From the NCBI RefSeq assembly GCF_037392515.1, contig NC_090280.1, forward strand, positions 19,902,618 to 19,966,617: a stretch of 64,000 nucleotides of DNA, in the 5' to 3' direction. This stretch comes from Haliotis asinina (lineage: Eukaryota; Mollusca; Gastropoda; Lepetellida; Haliotidae). Shown piece after piece: positions 46,575 through 58,600 of this stretch. A program made the position numbers and the translations under genes. Below the pieces are notes generated by a model. That model saw only the letters and a list, made by a program, of their open reading frames with translations. It searched no databases and was not told where the DNA came from. Positions within the stretch are counted from its first letter, which is position 1. Every line of letters starts with the position of its first letter.

Positions 46575-46852
46575 GCGGTAATTTAGCCTGTGTGTTTTTG
46601 TTACAGTCAGTCGTCTGTCGCAAAGATAGAATATAAACGAATGAGTGAGTTCAGGTTTATGCGACACTCAGCAAATATTCCAACTGTGTGGCGGCGGTCT
46701 CTAAATAATCGAGTCTGGACCAGACAATCCAGTGATCAACAGCATTAGGTTCCATCTGCGCAGTTGGGAACCGTTGACATGTGTCAGCCAAGTCAGCGAG
46801 TCTGAGCATCCGATCCCGTAAGTCGTCTCTTACGACAGGCATAGTCGCCGAA
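46575..46852 (-). repeat. SINE-A plus 70-bp passenger (arm 2, inverted)
   Basis: Inverted partner of 39645-39978. It starts with GTAATTTAGCCTGTGTGTTT, continues through the passenger (CGTCTGTCGCAAAGATAG) and then SINE-A from GAGTGAGTTCAGG to GGCATAGTCGCCG. The SINE head found in arm 1 is missing. The arms are roughly 90% identical by eye. Confidence 0.8.
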
Positions 46853-49800
46853 GTAAATCAGACTAAGGTTACAGCCACAATGTCAGGTTATTACCTTGTT
46901 CGGGGAAAGTATCCATCGATATCTACGAAAAGGATATGCTATTTATCTGCAGCTGGATCCTGTTCCATGTCATGCGTCTTTTATGTGACAAGTGATATGT
47001 AGTTATAACTAGTGGTAGTTGCTCAACGGGCCACATGACTCTTTCAGGTTTTTTCACACTGGTGTATAGTCACATTGCTAACCCAAGACACCACAACTGG
47101 CAACAAATTGCATGATGTCCTCCTTTCTTTAAAGCACTTAATATAGTTTGCCAATAACGAGCAATCAATCGCCGTACTGACGGTTAATCGTTTGAAAGGA
47201 AGGTATTGTTTATACACGGGCACTTTAACTCAGCTGATAATTCCCCTTGATGCACTCCCATGCACATATTACCTAACATATAATGCATTTGCCACATCAG
47301 GCCATAATATATAATAATGAGTATTTACTCCAGACACAAGAAATGCCAATGGGAACCTCTGTTGGGTAATTTTATGATGTTACCAATAATTATACCTGCC
47401 ATAAATTGATTGATTGACCATCATGTGAATGATGGCAATAACATGTGTAACGACATTTGATGGGGATCCACCTTATCCAATGTCTCGCTGCTCAGGTTCA
47501 AGAAATTCTGCTACGGTGGACGATAGACTGGTTTTAGTGTCCGTCACGACCGAGGGAGCAGGTTATGACAAGCCAGCAGCTTGGTTCTGTAATTAGACTG
47601 CTGGCGAGTAACATTTACGTCTTTGAATCAGTGCCCCTTTAACACCTACCAGGCTTTACACCATAAATGGCTTGTGCATCTCGGTTCTGTCTCTGTCGCA
47701 TTAGGTAATTACACAGACAGGCAGATGTGATTCTTGTACATTTGTTATGATGTCTGTTCATTGCAACAAACTGTATTCATGTTTCTCGGATGACACAGCC
47801 GGACGGAAACCGGTGCAAACTGATTGACAGTTTCACATGCTGCTTTGTCCTCGACTGCTAATTAGAGTATGAAACCGCCTGCACTGATGTTGAAGAAATC
47901 AGGTTTACACTGGGTTAAATCCAATTATTAGTTCCAATCTTGTCAAGTCTGTATGAGTGCGCACGGCCTTTGTGGGTGCAAATCGTGGTCAGGGTCGAAA
48001 AAGGGCGATATCATCACTGTTGAAAGAGCACAGCCATTTTGTTTGAAGATGGTTCATGGTCTCCCCACAACACTAGATCTGACATACATTATGTAACCCC
48101 AAGATTGGATGGTACTAAGCAGAATCACATATCAACACTACAAGAGCTTGTAACGCTTCGAGGTATATGCTGTCAGTGACGCAGTATTAGTACTACATGA
48201 AAGGAAAAGGATGTAAAGAGGTCAACACACCAAGTTTGTTTCAGGACGTTTTCAGCAGCAACGTGTCCGTTTACCTCCATGACGTCACGTTTTCATTCTT
48301 GGTCTGTTCACACACAAGACTGGACGACCGCCATTTTCGAGGTGAGTATGGCAGTGGAAAAATCAGGTACTTGTCCAGAAAGTTTCTTACGATACCGATG
48401 ACCTACACGCACGACATGCTGCGCTAGGGATAGCCCGAAGATAGTGTCCGGGAACCGTTGACGTCCCAATCACACCCACGGTCTCATACGTACAAGGTCA
48501 AACCAGACCGCGGGTTTGAATACTCCCGTCGCCGCTGGAGACATAGACATTCAAGGTGAATACCAATGTGTGAAGTAAATTGTGTCTAGTGTAAAACTAC
48601 CCCTAGAATTACGGGTAAATGACAGTTGTCAAGGTATCAGACGTGTAGATCATGGAATTTACATTATGATTGGCAAGTGTGCTCGTTAAAAAGAGAAATG
48701 CTTGTCTTGATTGCCAGAATGTGGTCATGTGTGCTGTGACAGTCGTCATAATGAGATTTCAGTCATCCTTCAAGCAGAAGTAGCGTATCTTCATGACGAG
48801 TTTTCAGCTCTCGCAGGTCAAGGTCAGTACGACTCCACTGTTTCAAGATTCTTCAGGTCAAGGTCAGTACGACTCCACTGTTTCAAGATTCTTCAGGTCA
48901 ATCCAACCTAGTACGTCCGCGTTTTTGTTACATGCACTAGAGAATCTTCGAATAGCGGCAGCGATGTCTACGGTCTACCGTCCTCAGCTTCTCAGCGTAG
49001 CAGAGGTTTTCAGCCAGGAGGGGGGCATAACTTACATAACACCGGTGGAACGGTAGAACGTGACCCTGAGCTGTAATCTTACGAAAATCTGTGATAAGTG
49101 TAAACCTATTGTTCTTTTAGGAGCGCAAGGGAGATGTATATATGGGGTCTGAACATCACACTGTTCTATGAATGTTGCGCCAGTTGTTTATAACCTAACA
49201 TATCTCCGTCACACACATCCTGAATCGAATGACCCTCAATTGTTGTTACACACAGTTCAAAAATCGAAACAGTAGTTTGGGATTTAGAGTCTTCTGAAGC
49301 TCGAAAAATCATATTTCTCTATCGGAGACAAAATCCCTGCTTAGAATCTGTGGCTGTAACTCACTTATTTTCTTGTATATTTAACAGAATACACAAACGA
49401 CGTGCACCTTAACATGCTGAACTGATGGTACCGGCCAGCGCGCTAATCGCCATTCTTTCGGAGACTCTTACAACATGCTGCCATAATGACTTCGTAAATT
49501 TGTTCATCGCGGACAGAACTGTGTCGTGCCCGTTCGACCTTGGCCTAGACCTGCCCTAGGATGAACCGATAACACGCTGATTGATAATTTCATCTTGCAC
49601 TGCGGGTTTGTCAAAGGTAGTAGTATTCATGAATGTAGATCTTAGTAATCTATACAGAACACACCCTGTCGTAAAGTTCCTGTGTTACAACAACGCCCTT
49701 CCTTCAAAAGATTAACCGCCAATTCGTTGATTGATTGTTCTTTATTAGCTGACTAAATTACCTTTTTAAGGACATCATGAAATTAGTTGCCAGATATCCT

Positions 49801-50814
49801 ATCTTGGGTGATCAATGAGTCTATACACCTATGTGCAAAACCTGAAAGACAGTTGACATTTTTGCAAAATCTTTAGTTTTAGTTTTATTATTTTGCATTT
49901 TGTCTTTATTCATTTGTTGTAGTATCCAGCAGAATATTTTCCGCCGTAAAGTGTAATGAATGAGACAACATACACTAAGTCGCTCATAGGACATTTGCGT
50001 GAAACATGATTTACGATGCCAATCTGTAAAATGTCTGGATATTACAGTCATGTTACAAATTCACTATAAGTATGAGCAGATCGCGTTGGGTTTTTTAAGT
50101 TTCACATTGCATACGAATATGACAATCAACTATTTCGTATTATAAGACAAAATATAAAGACGCATAATGACTTTATTATTCTTCACTCGTAGCAAACTTC
50201 GTAGGTTAAACTTCACAATCATGCCATTTGTTATAATAGTGGAGATGGTAATATCAACGGGTAAAAACATTTGTTTTTTGCTGATCAGTCTATACTTACA
50301 CTATCAAAACGCGCCGCGGTGGCGCAGCAGAGTAAACTGAACCAGTCTAAACACCTGGGGGTTTTCACGGGAGATACAAAAAGCAGTAACTAAAGCAGCA
50401 ATCACTCGACGGAAATTGCTTTAACTAATGCTGTTTGGTGTGAATGTCAACTTCAACACTGGTTTCCATGTCCTAGACACAACCTGAAGATATCTGAGTT
50501 AATGTATCTCAGGGTTTAATTGACTGGTCATTACGTCATGTTGCGATAGTCTCTCATAATTCTTCATGCATTTTCTGAGTAACCATTACTGACTGGTGAT
50601 GTGGGATCGCATTAGTGCAACCGTACGGCTGACATTCCAAATAGAGTGACTACCCCTGGTTGTAAAGGATTCGTGTGTGTGGAGATCATGAAAGCGCACA
50701 TACAATAACACCAGCGCAATGAGGCTGTTACACTCACAGCAAGCAGTCGTCCCACGCATGTGGGATTCGTTTAATTTTGAATGACAGTCATTTTCATGTT
50801 AATGGTTAGAAGGA
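46853..50814. other. 4-kb gene-poor stretch
   Basis: No exon recognised. It contains a 40-bp direct duplication (48814-48900), described separately. A segment at 50311-50380 (GCCGCGGTGGCGCAGCAGAG) may be a worn relative of the tRNA-like head at 6075. Open frames of up to 87 codons have no family resemblance. Confidence 0.45.
48814..48900. repeat. 40-bp tandem duplication
   Basis: The unit beginning CAGGTCAAGGTCAGTACGAC occurs at 48814 and 48854 with no visible differences, and a third partial unit (CAGGTCAA) starts at 48894. It is a recent local duplication with no coding meaning that I can see. Confidence 0.95.
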
Positions 50815-50970
50815 AAACAAGTCTGGACAAGACAAACCAGTGACCGATATGATGAACATTGATCTACGCAGTAAGAATACAATACACCTTAAAGTCCATT
50901 CCATGATGCTAACCTGGCCATCCAGTCGGTGTTTCTCTTCCCCTCGGTCGGTGTCGAATTAAATAGGTTT
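50815..50970 (-). repeat. SINE-A fragment, old
   Basis: Diverged match to the central part of SINE-A (CAAGTCTGGACAAGACAAAC, GAACATTGATCTACGCAG, GCTAACCTGGCCATCCAGTC). Both ends are missing. Confidence 0.6.
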
Positions 50971-51312
50971 GGGGCCCGTTGCACACAGTGCCTGTTTGTT
51001 TGTCACTCTCTATACGTATACGTAATTATAGAACGGCCAAAGTGGTCTCCCTGGTTTCGCTTTAATTGCAAACGTTGATAGGTAGATCAGTAGATAGGAA
51101 TTGACTGTTTCATGGTTATTGAATGACACCAGATCATCAATATTCCCGAAGCTTACGTTAATCCTAGCTATATAGTTGATGTCTACGGGGATGTCTACTT
51201 CGTTTTTCAATGTTTTACACTCAAATTTTTAAAATAATCTATTTTTGAGGAAGTCAAGTATTACACATCTTATTTTCTTCGTTAAGTTCAAATGAAATGT
51301 TCTTTCATTTCT

Positions 51313-51475
51313 AAGTGAGTGAGTTTACTTTTATGCCCCTTTTAGCAATAATCTAGCAATATCACACCGGGGAACAACGGAAATGGACGTCATTGCACCC
51401 TTCTTGGATTTGAATCCGGGTCCTCGGCCTTACGAACCAACGACCGTTTTAACCACTAAGCTGCCTACCCCACTA
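51313..51475 (-). repeat. SINE-B, near full length
   Basis: It starts with the reversed tail GTGAGTGAGTTTACTTTTATG, passes CCCTTTTAGCAATAATC and CAATATCACACCGGG, and ends in the tRNA-like head (GGATTTGAATCCGGG is the B box in reverse; ACCACTAAGCTGCCTACCCC the A-box end). Moderately diverged. Confidence 0.8.
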
Positions 51476-51869
51476 CCCTTTCATAAATGGTCATGAGCCT
51501 ATGGAAATAGCATCCTCGATGTCTCCAGGGTATACGTTCTGATAAATTTCCACTACACCCTGGATGCATCTACGGCTCGACTCAACGATCTTATTTCCTC
51601 CCATGGCTGGCTTTTTGTTCAATCAGGTGTCTACTGTGGGAAGTTGAGTGTACCAATCACAACTCACTTTCGCTTCTTAACTTATCTGAGCGATTGGGCT
51701 CAGCAATACAGGCGTAGCAGAGGTTCTTTACAAGAGGTAGGAGTTCTTGCACATAGTTTGATTGGTGGATACCTAAACTCTGGAGATATCGGGGATGATG
51801 AAAATAGATGTGTAGGTATATCTTTGTTCACGTCTTTTTACAAACGCTCCACGCATAAAGGAATTAAGT
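51476..51869. other. Intergenic, nothing recognised
   Basis: An 86-codon plus-strand open frame (51644-51904) overlaps the next element and has no family signal. Confidence 0.4.
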
Positions 51870-52079
51870 TTTTCTTGAATTGTTTTCAAGTGGTGCGTTG
51901 GTAACGGCATGTTCAAAGTCGATCGGGGTGACAGTGGGTTGCAGGTTGAAGCTATGGGCGGCTGCTGCTACCTTGGTGTTGCGGAACATGATGACGTACA
52001 TGGCCTTGGTTTTGTCAGGAAGAAAGCAATACGCTAAGGGAATCAAAGGTATGCACCTGTGGTTGCTTTCACGTATCAA
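51870..52079 (-). pseudogene. MULE-like transposase fragment
   Basis: A 71-codon minus-strand frame reading PLAYCFLPDKTKAMYVIMF, then PTVTPIDFEHAVTNA. The spacing of LPDK...Y...F to DFExAxxNA is typical of the MULE (Mutator-like) transposase domain between its first and second acidic residues. Only this segment is present. No terminal repeats or remaining domains were found, so it is a remnant. Confidence 0.5.
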
Positions 52080-52109
52080 CAGAATGAAACGTTAGACACC
52101 ATGCGATTC

Positions 52110-52390
52110 CTTAAAAAGGTATGTCTTCAGTTTAGATTTGAAAGTGTTAATTGTCGTTGTTAATTGTCCTTAACTCCAGTTTAAGTTGATTGAAGAGAGT
52201 GGGATGATGAAATGATCGAATCCCAAACCTTGTACTGGACCCTAACTGTGGAACAACAAAAAGACCAAGATGTTGAGATCGAAGACTCCGGTTGGGCTAA
52301 ATATCTGGCGATCAGGTCAGATAGATACTTTGGAGCTAGGTTACTGAGGCACCTGAAAACGAAAGGATTGAGTCTCTATTGAATTCTGTT
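52110..52390 (+). repeat. Possible LINE 3' UTR-like dispersed repeat
   Basis: Non-coding text such as AGGTATGTCTTCAGTTTAG, GGAGCTAGGTTACTGAGG and CTATTGAATTCTGTTAG resembles the tail region of CR1-type elements as I remember them. No reverse transcriptase is attached. Low certainty. Confidence 0.3.
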
Positions 52391-52691
52391 AGAGTGAGTA
52401 AGTTTAGTTTTAAAAAAGATATTTTCGCTAGTTCAACCATTTTCCATCTTTTTGGAGACCTGAACGATTGGTTCTTACTGGGTTAATTCGACCAGACAAC
52501 CTCCAAAAGTGTAACCAGGTTGAAATATTTGGCATGTCTCCACAAAGGTTTGATAAGAGCAATCTCAAGTACAAATGTCACTTTCTCATGCACAAATGTA
52601 AGGTCGACCTACCAAAATAGCAGCCTGATAAACTCTGATCTACATGCATTTCACACCTTATATACAGGAGAACTGTATCACTTCGGAAAAC

Positions 52692-55600
52692 ATGTGGCTC
52701 TCAGCAAGCAGTATGTGGCTATGCGTGGCAGTCTTTGTTTATATGCTATGTCTTGTCAGTGGTCAATATCAAGTGACCATTTATCCGGACTTCGTCATGA
52801 AAGGAGGAAGGAAGACGTTTGATCCTGATCGCTGGAATGGTCATATGGGTATTGATAGACCCGATATCATTCCGTATGTGAACAAAACCGGTGCCAGATG
52901 TGGCCGCGTGAACAAGGGTGATATGCCTGCCTTTGGGAAGGTATTTTGGTGCAATTTATACTGTCAAACTAAAAGAACACAGGAAAATTTAAGTGTTGCC
53001 TTAATGGTGTACAGTTTTTATCACCAGCTTTGCATAGTGGCTGAGTTAATATTTAGCGTCACATCGACAATATTGCAGCCATATCTTCACTAAGACATCT
53101 TAATTATTTATCTACTTTTTAATCGGTGTGGTTCGTAGAACACTGGTTATCCCTTTTGACAGATGTGACTCCATGGTTTCTAGTGTGGTGATCTACCTTC
53201 AGTTGCTCACGATCGATAACCCGTGATATATATTTTATCGCCCTCTTTAATGGTATTTTTTTGTATATAACATGCTTGTTTTAAATTAAGATTTGTGATA
53301 CTCTAGTACTTTTATTGTCCATAGACGACAGATTTTTAATCTTCAAAATGTACTCATATCTAATTTATGAATTGTTCCCTCTTTTCTCTCTCAATCTCTC
53401 CCTCTCGCGCTTTCTGTCCTTCTCTCATCATACATATATAGACTTGCTTATTTTACTCCCTTGCAAAGCACACAGTACATAGCAAATTAGCATAGACCAA
53501 TATCAACACATTCACGTTAACACCCTCTAATATACAACACTGTCATGTCGCTTTTTGCAGGCAACAGAGGATCCTCACCGGAAGGGCTATGCCGATCCAG
53601 CGTACTTCCAGAATGCGCAGGTCCAACATAGTATAGTTTCTGCATATGTTAATAACAGAGCAGGATACGGGCGAGGCCCTGGAAGAGATATCATGCTTGA
53701 TCTTAGTGGTAAGATCAGTGTTGTTATACATTTAAGTGATCAAAACCAAACTGAAAGTTTTTGACCTCAATTAAATGCTATATCGCAGTCAGCAAACTGG
53801 CAAAAGGCGGCGGTCTCTAAATAATCGGGTCTGGACCACATAATCCAGTGATCTTCAACATAAACCTCGATCTACGGAACTGGACTACGATCAAATAGCG
53901 TCAACAAAGTCAGCTAAGACAAGTAAGGGTTAGTGAAGATCAGTTCTAACTCCTATCTTCACTGGTCGTCACGGTAGAACAAGAGAGGGCAATGTGGCAC
54001 TAGTCTTTAACGTGTCACCATCAGTAATTATCAGATCACAATGGAGGAACGTTAATGAGACATGGGGATCTGGTCGTCCAAGAGCGATCCTTGCGAGACT
54101 CGTGTTGTTTCTGTCTACTTTCAACAGAAGAGCATTACCGCCTTACACTGACCAGTGGTGACTTGCAAAAAGCGATCTTAGCGCTTCAATGATTGTAACT
54201 CCCATCCTCCAACATTGGCACAAGATAGTCTTAGCGCTAAGATTGCTTTGTGCAAGTGGGCCCAGTGGTATACACAATTTGTTAGGCCCTGGTCGTCTTT
54301 TATCCTATGCCCCAATTGTGTATACTATTTACCAAGGTGCATGCAATATTTATGTAAAATCGATGGAATAGTTTTCAAGATATGGATTTCGAAGCGAGCA
54401 TTAGGTCGGTTGGGAAAGGCAAAATGATCAACTTTTTGCCGTAATTAAGTCTTAATTAATCGAAGAAGTCATCGAGAGTGTTGTCAATGCTGGTTTGCTA
54501 TAAGGTAACCATCTGCTGAGATACATGCATAATTTCACGAAAATATGTCGAATCCTCTTGGAAATAATCACTTTTAAGTGAACATGGAGTCAATCTGGTG
54601 AAAGGCTAACAATCTAGTGTATTGTCGCACTTGTTATACATTAGCGAGACGATGGGTGTTTTCAGCGGAATGAAATGCAGCCCTTGACAGTTCCCCCCAT
54701 CTGCCTTGCTACCATCTCGCAAGGACGTACTTATAGCGAGGTGAGAGTGACGTTCAATGACTACGGCAAAGTTGTGCAGCTACGCCATCGACAACATCTA
54801 ACTGCAGTTCGTCATGGTCACGAGCTCCCAGCTGGCCCGGCAAATTGGTCATCTGTACTGAGGAAAGCTGTCCATCCTGTACAACCAAGTCCTGAGGTAC
54901 CAGACGAGCATCTATGACAAGAGCAAATGAACACACAAATAAACACACAAATGAACGTCGACCTGAATGTGCTCGTGCGATCGATGAAAGGCATCTTGAT
55001 CATTCCCGTGGAGGATGATGAACCATTGGAAAGAGACAGTCAAAAATGTTTCAACCCCGAAATCATGAAAATGGAAGTGACCGCCAAGAGCATGCTCAGC
55101 TACCTGTACAGCCAAGGCATGAGAGGTCACCAGCAGTAGCACCAGATCATACAGCTGCAGACGATCAAAGGCACACCAGAAACCAACGCAGCAGGGAGTA
55201 CCTGACCAACAAGTACATCCAGTGGCTGGACATGCGATCCACAGACAATCACGGTCTCCATGGCAGCGGACATCGCATCAACAATGGTAGCGAGGGGAGC
55301 ACTGTCCAGATCACCAAGAAAGCTCAAACGGAAGGGCTAAATGAATGTATGTTTGTAAAGGATTATGGATGTGCAACTGAACATAGACAATGGGAGACTT
55401 ATGCAAGCCATATATTGATCTTATCGCGATTGAGTGCAGTCAGACCAGGTGCGGGAAAATGGCATTCATGCTGGACCTGCTGAATGGTTACTATCGAGAG
55501 GCGTTCAACCAGATCATCATTTTCTGCCCAACTTTGGGAGAGAGCATGGGGGACGATGGACCTGAATGTGGATGGAGTCAATCCAGGAACGCGTGTGTAC

Positions 55601-58600
55601 TTACCACCAGAAACTGAAAGGAGAACTGAAACTGTACCTCCTAGACAACTGCAGCACCAACAGGGAAATCGTGACAAAGGCAGACGTGATGTTATACCTC
55701 GCCTTCTTGGACCGACACACAAAGCACAGAGTTTGGTTGCTGACACAGAAATTCAACCCAGTTCTGAAACATTTGAGAGAACAGACGTGATGGGTCTCCT
55801 GGTTTCACTGCAAGGAAAGGGATTCGTTCAAGGAATGTTTGCAGGAAAACGACGTGATTCCTTCCCCAAAAGAATGCAACCACACGAAGAAGCAGTTCTC
55901 TTAAATGAAACACACCCAACTACTGTAAAAACCGACCAAATTGCGTATCAACTTGATTTCATCTTGCTGTGTTTCGTGTGCATCAGAGTTTAGGCTCATC
56001 ATGTATTAGGCTCAAAAAAACGTTTCTTACATTATTACAAGGTGGAGTGGAATGACCAGTTCGTGCAAATGGAAGATAATACCACTAGAAGTGTGAACAA
56101 CAGGCTGGTGGCACTTGCAGTCAGCGGCAAAGCCAAGCACTACTTGGGCAGTGGTGATCACACACCCGATAAAATTCACAAATTGCCTGCCGCAGACATT
56201 GACAAGTTGTATGTGAGGTACTCTGTCTCGAAATCACGAAAACCATAGGATGCAGGTCTACATCAGCCTGTCTTCATACTTCCTTCCCATTCTGCCAGAC
56301 TTTACTTGTGGGAAAATCTTGAGAAAGATCCATTCATCAATCACCATCAGCTGCATGCTGTACAACAGATCCGGCATGTTGTTTGCTCTGGTGACAGTGG
56401 TGATCATCAAGGTGAAGCATTGTCGAAAGTAAGGATGTCGACAAACAAAGTAAGGATGAAATAGAAGGACAATACACGTGCCATGCTGCCACTGTCATCT
56501 TGCTGGCCATAGGCTATGCGCACTTCAGCAAAATGATCACCAAACAACCAGTGCCCATGCTCGATTTCAACCCGCAAGACATGGGCATGCTTGTGTTCGA
56601 CTTGGGATTGGTGACGGCCACTATAGACATGCTTGTCAAGCAAGGCACCATTCTGGAAAACATATTGAAGTAAAAACAATGTAAATGCATACATCATCAA
56701 CGGTCGGCGAGGCATTAGTCAACACCTTGGCGATTTCAGGCAACAATTATCCTTTACTCCCGATTGCAAATGTTGAATGCGGCTGAAGTTGAAGCCAAAC
56801 AAAAACATCACAAGGTTGTGAAGAAACTGCAGACCGCACAATCTGGGTACGCTGAAAAACGTGCTTGGAGAATTGATTTCATCAATACCTGACTCTTGCC
56901 CAAAAACAACACCATGAAAACGTTGATGACGCTGGGCGAAATTACTACCTGCTCGCCAGCAAACGACTCAAACTTCTCTATGATGCAACCATGCCCTCTC
57001 AGCATTACACGCCTTCGAAGACACAGCATCCCCAAAAACACGGAAAAGTGCATCTCGTTCTCCATGAACGGCCTGAAATCAACCACTCTATTATACACAG
57101 GCACCGAGGCTCGGTCTCTGTTGCTCCGGAAGGGTGACTACCCTTACGATTATATGAATGATTGGTCCTAGTTCAACGAGGCGTGATTGCCTCCCATCAA
57201 ATGTTTTCACAGCACCTTGACTGACTCGACCATCACTCGGGATGATTACTCACACAGAGTTAACATGTGGAACAAACTCGGCGGCAAAACACTTTGCAAT
57301 TACCATGACCTGTACACAAACAGATGTGATGCTTTTGGCCGACATGTTTGAGACCTTCACGAAAATGAGCTCAAAACAGTATGGCCTGGATTCCGCATGG
57401 TATTTAATTTATCCCCGTCTCTCTTGGGATGCCATGTAGAACCGTAACTGCTGATGGATTACAACATGCAACTGTTCACAGAGAAAGACTTCCAACATGG
57501 GATTTCCGTGGCCTCCAAATGCTACACCAAAGTACAAGTACATGGAGGGCCATGGCCCTGGCAAACCAAGCATACACCTCCTCGACGCCAACAACCTGTA
57601 TGACTGGGCCACGTGCCAGTATCTCCCCACCCAAGGATTTGAATGTTTCTCCTTGCCTGAGATGATGGGAGTGAATAGCTAGATTCGAACAAAGGCTACG
57701 TGCTCGAAGTACATTTGGAATACCCTTGAGAATCATTTGACTCACACAACACGTGTCAGCAGGCTCCCGAACGATTGATGGTGAACACGGACTGGATGTC
57801 CAATGACCAAACGAAACTTGCTGGGAAACAATAAGATGACAGCTAACGTAAAAAAAACAACTCGTCCATAACCCTAAGGACAAAACGAAACACATTGTTC
57901 ACTATCACAACGGCTGTACCTGTCACTGGACATGAAACTCACAAAAATACACTGAGTGCTTGAGTTCGATCAAAGTCTTCGGATGGAGCCTAATATGTGA
58001 ATGAACATGGAGAAAATTTCTTACAGCCCACGTGGACACTCCAAAGGTTTGGACACCATCCTGAAACTCACCAAAGCTGAATGAGAGAAAGCCAAAGCTT
58101 GGCTCGAAAAACAAGCCATCTAGCAAGTTTAACTCCCAGTACCATGGTACACACCAAGAAGAAAATGTGACATTTCGACACCAAATTGTGTTCACTAAGC
58201 CGACCTCCTGTTTATACCACATGACAGGGTTAGGTGCAAAACCTACAAGTATGTACTGACCATCGTCAGCGTCGCCAGTCACTACAAAGAAGCCAAACTG
58301 CTGATGACCAAAGATTTTTATGACATCGGCAAATCTTTGGAATGCATCTACAAATGACCTGGTCCCACTGAGCTGCAAGTCGATTAGAGCCATATTGCAG
58401 CTGCTGGCCAAGTACAACCTCTTTGTGACAAAAGGAGTAGCCCTAGCTCACTGTAGCTAAGCCATCATCGAGATTTCAATGAACTCGGCATGGTCCTGCA
58501 GGAAGTGAGTGAGTGAGTTTAGTTTTACGTCGCACTTAGCAATATTCCAGCTATATGGCGACGGTCTGTAAATAATCGAGTCTGGACCAGACAATCCAGT

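Noticed and set aside
52520-53093. Longer upstream starts for the GH86-like first exon (52520 or 52644)
   Set aside because: The ATG at 52692 places a proper signal peptide at the N-terminus and matches the start position of the second copy at 61155.
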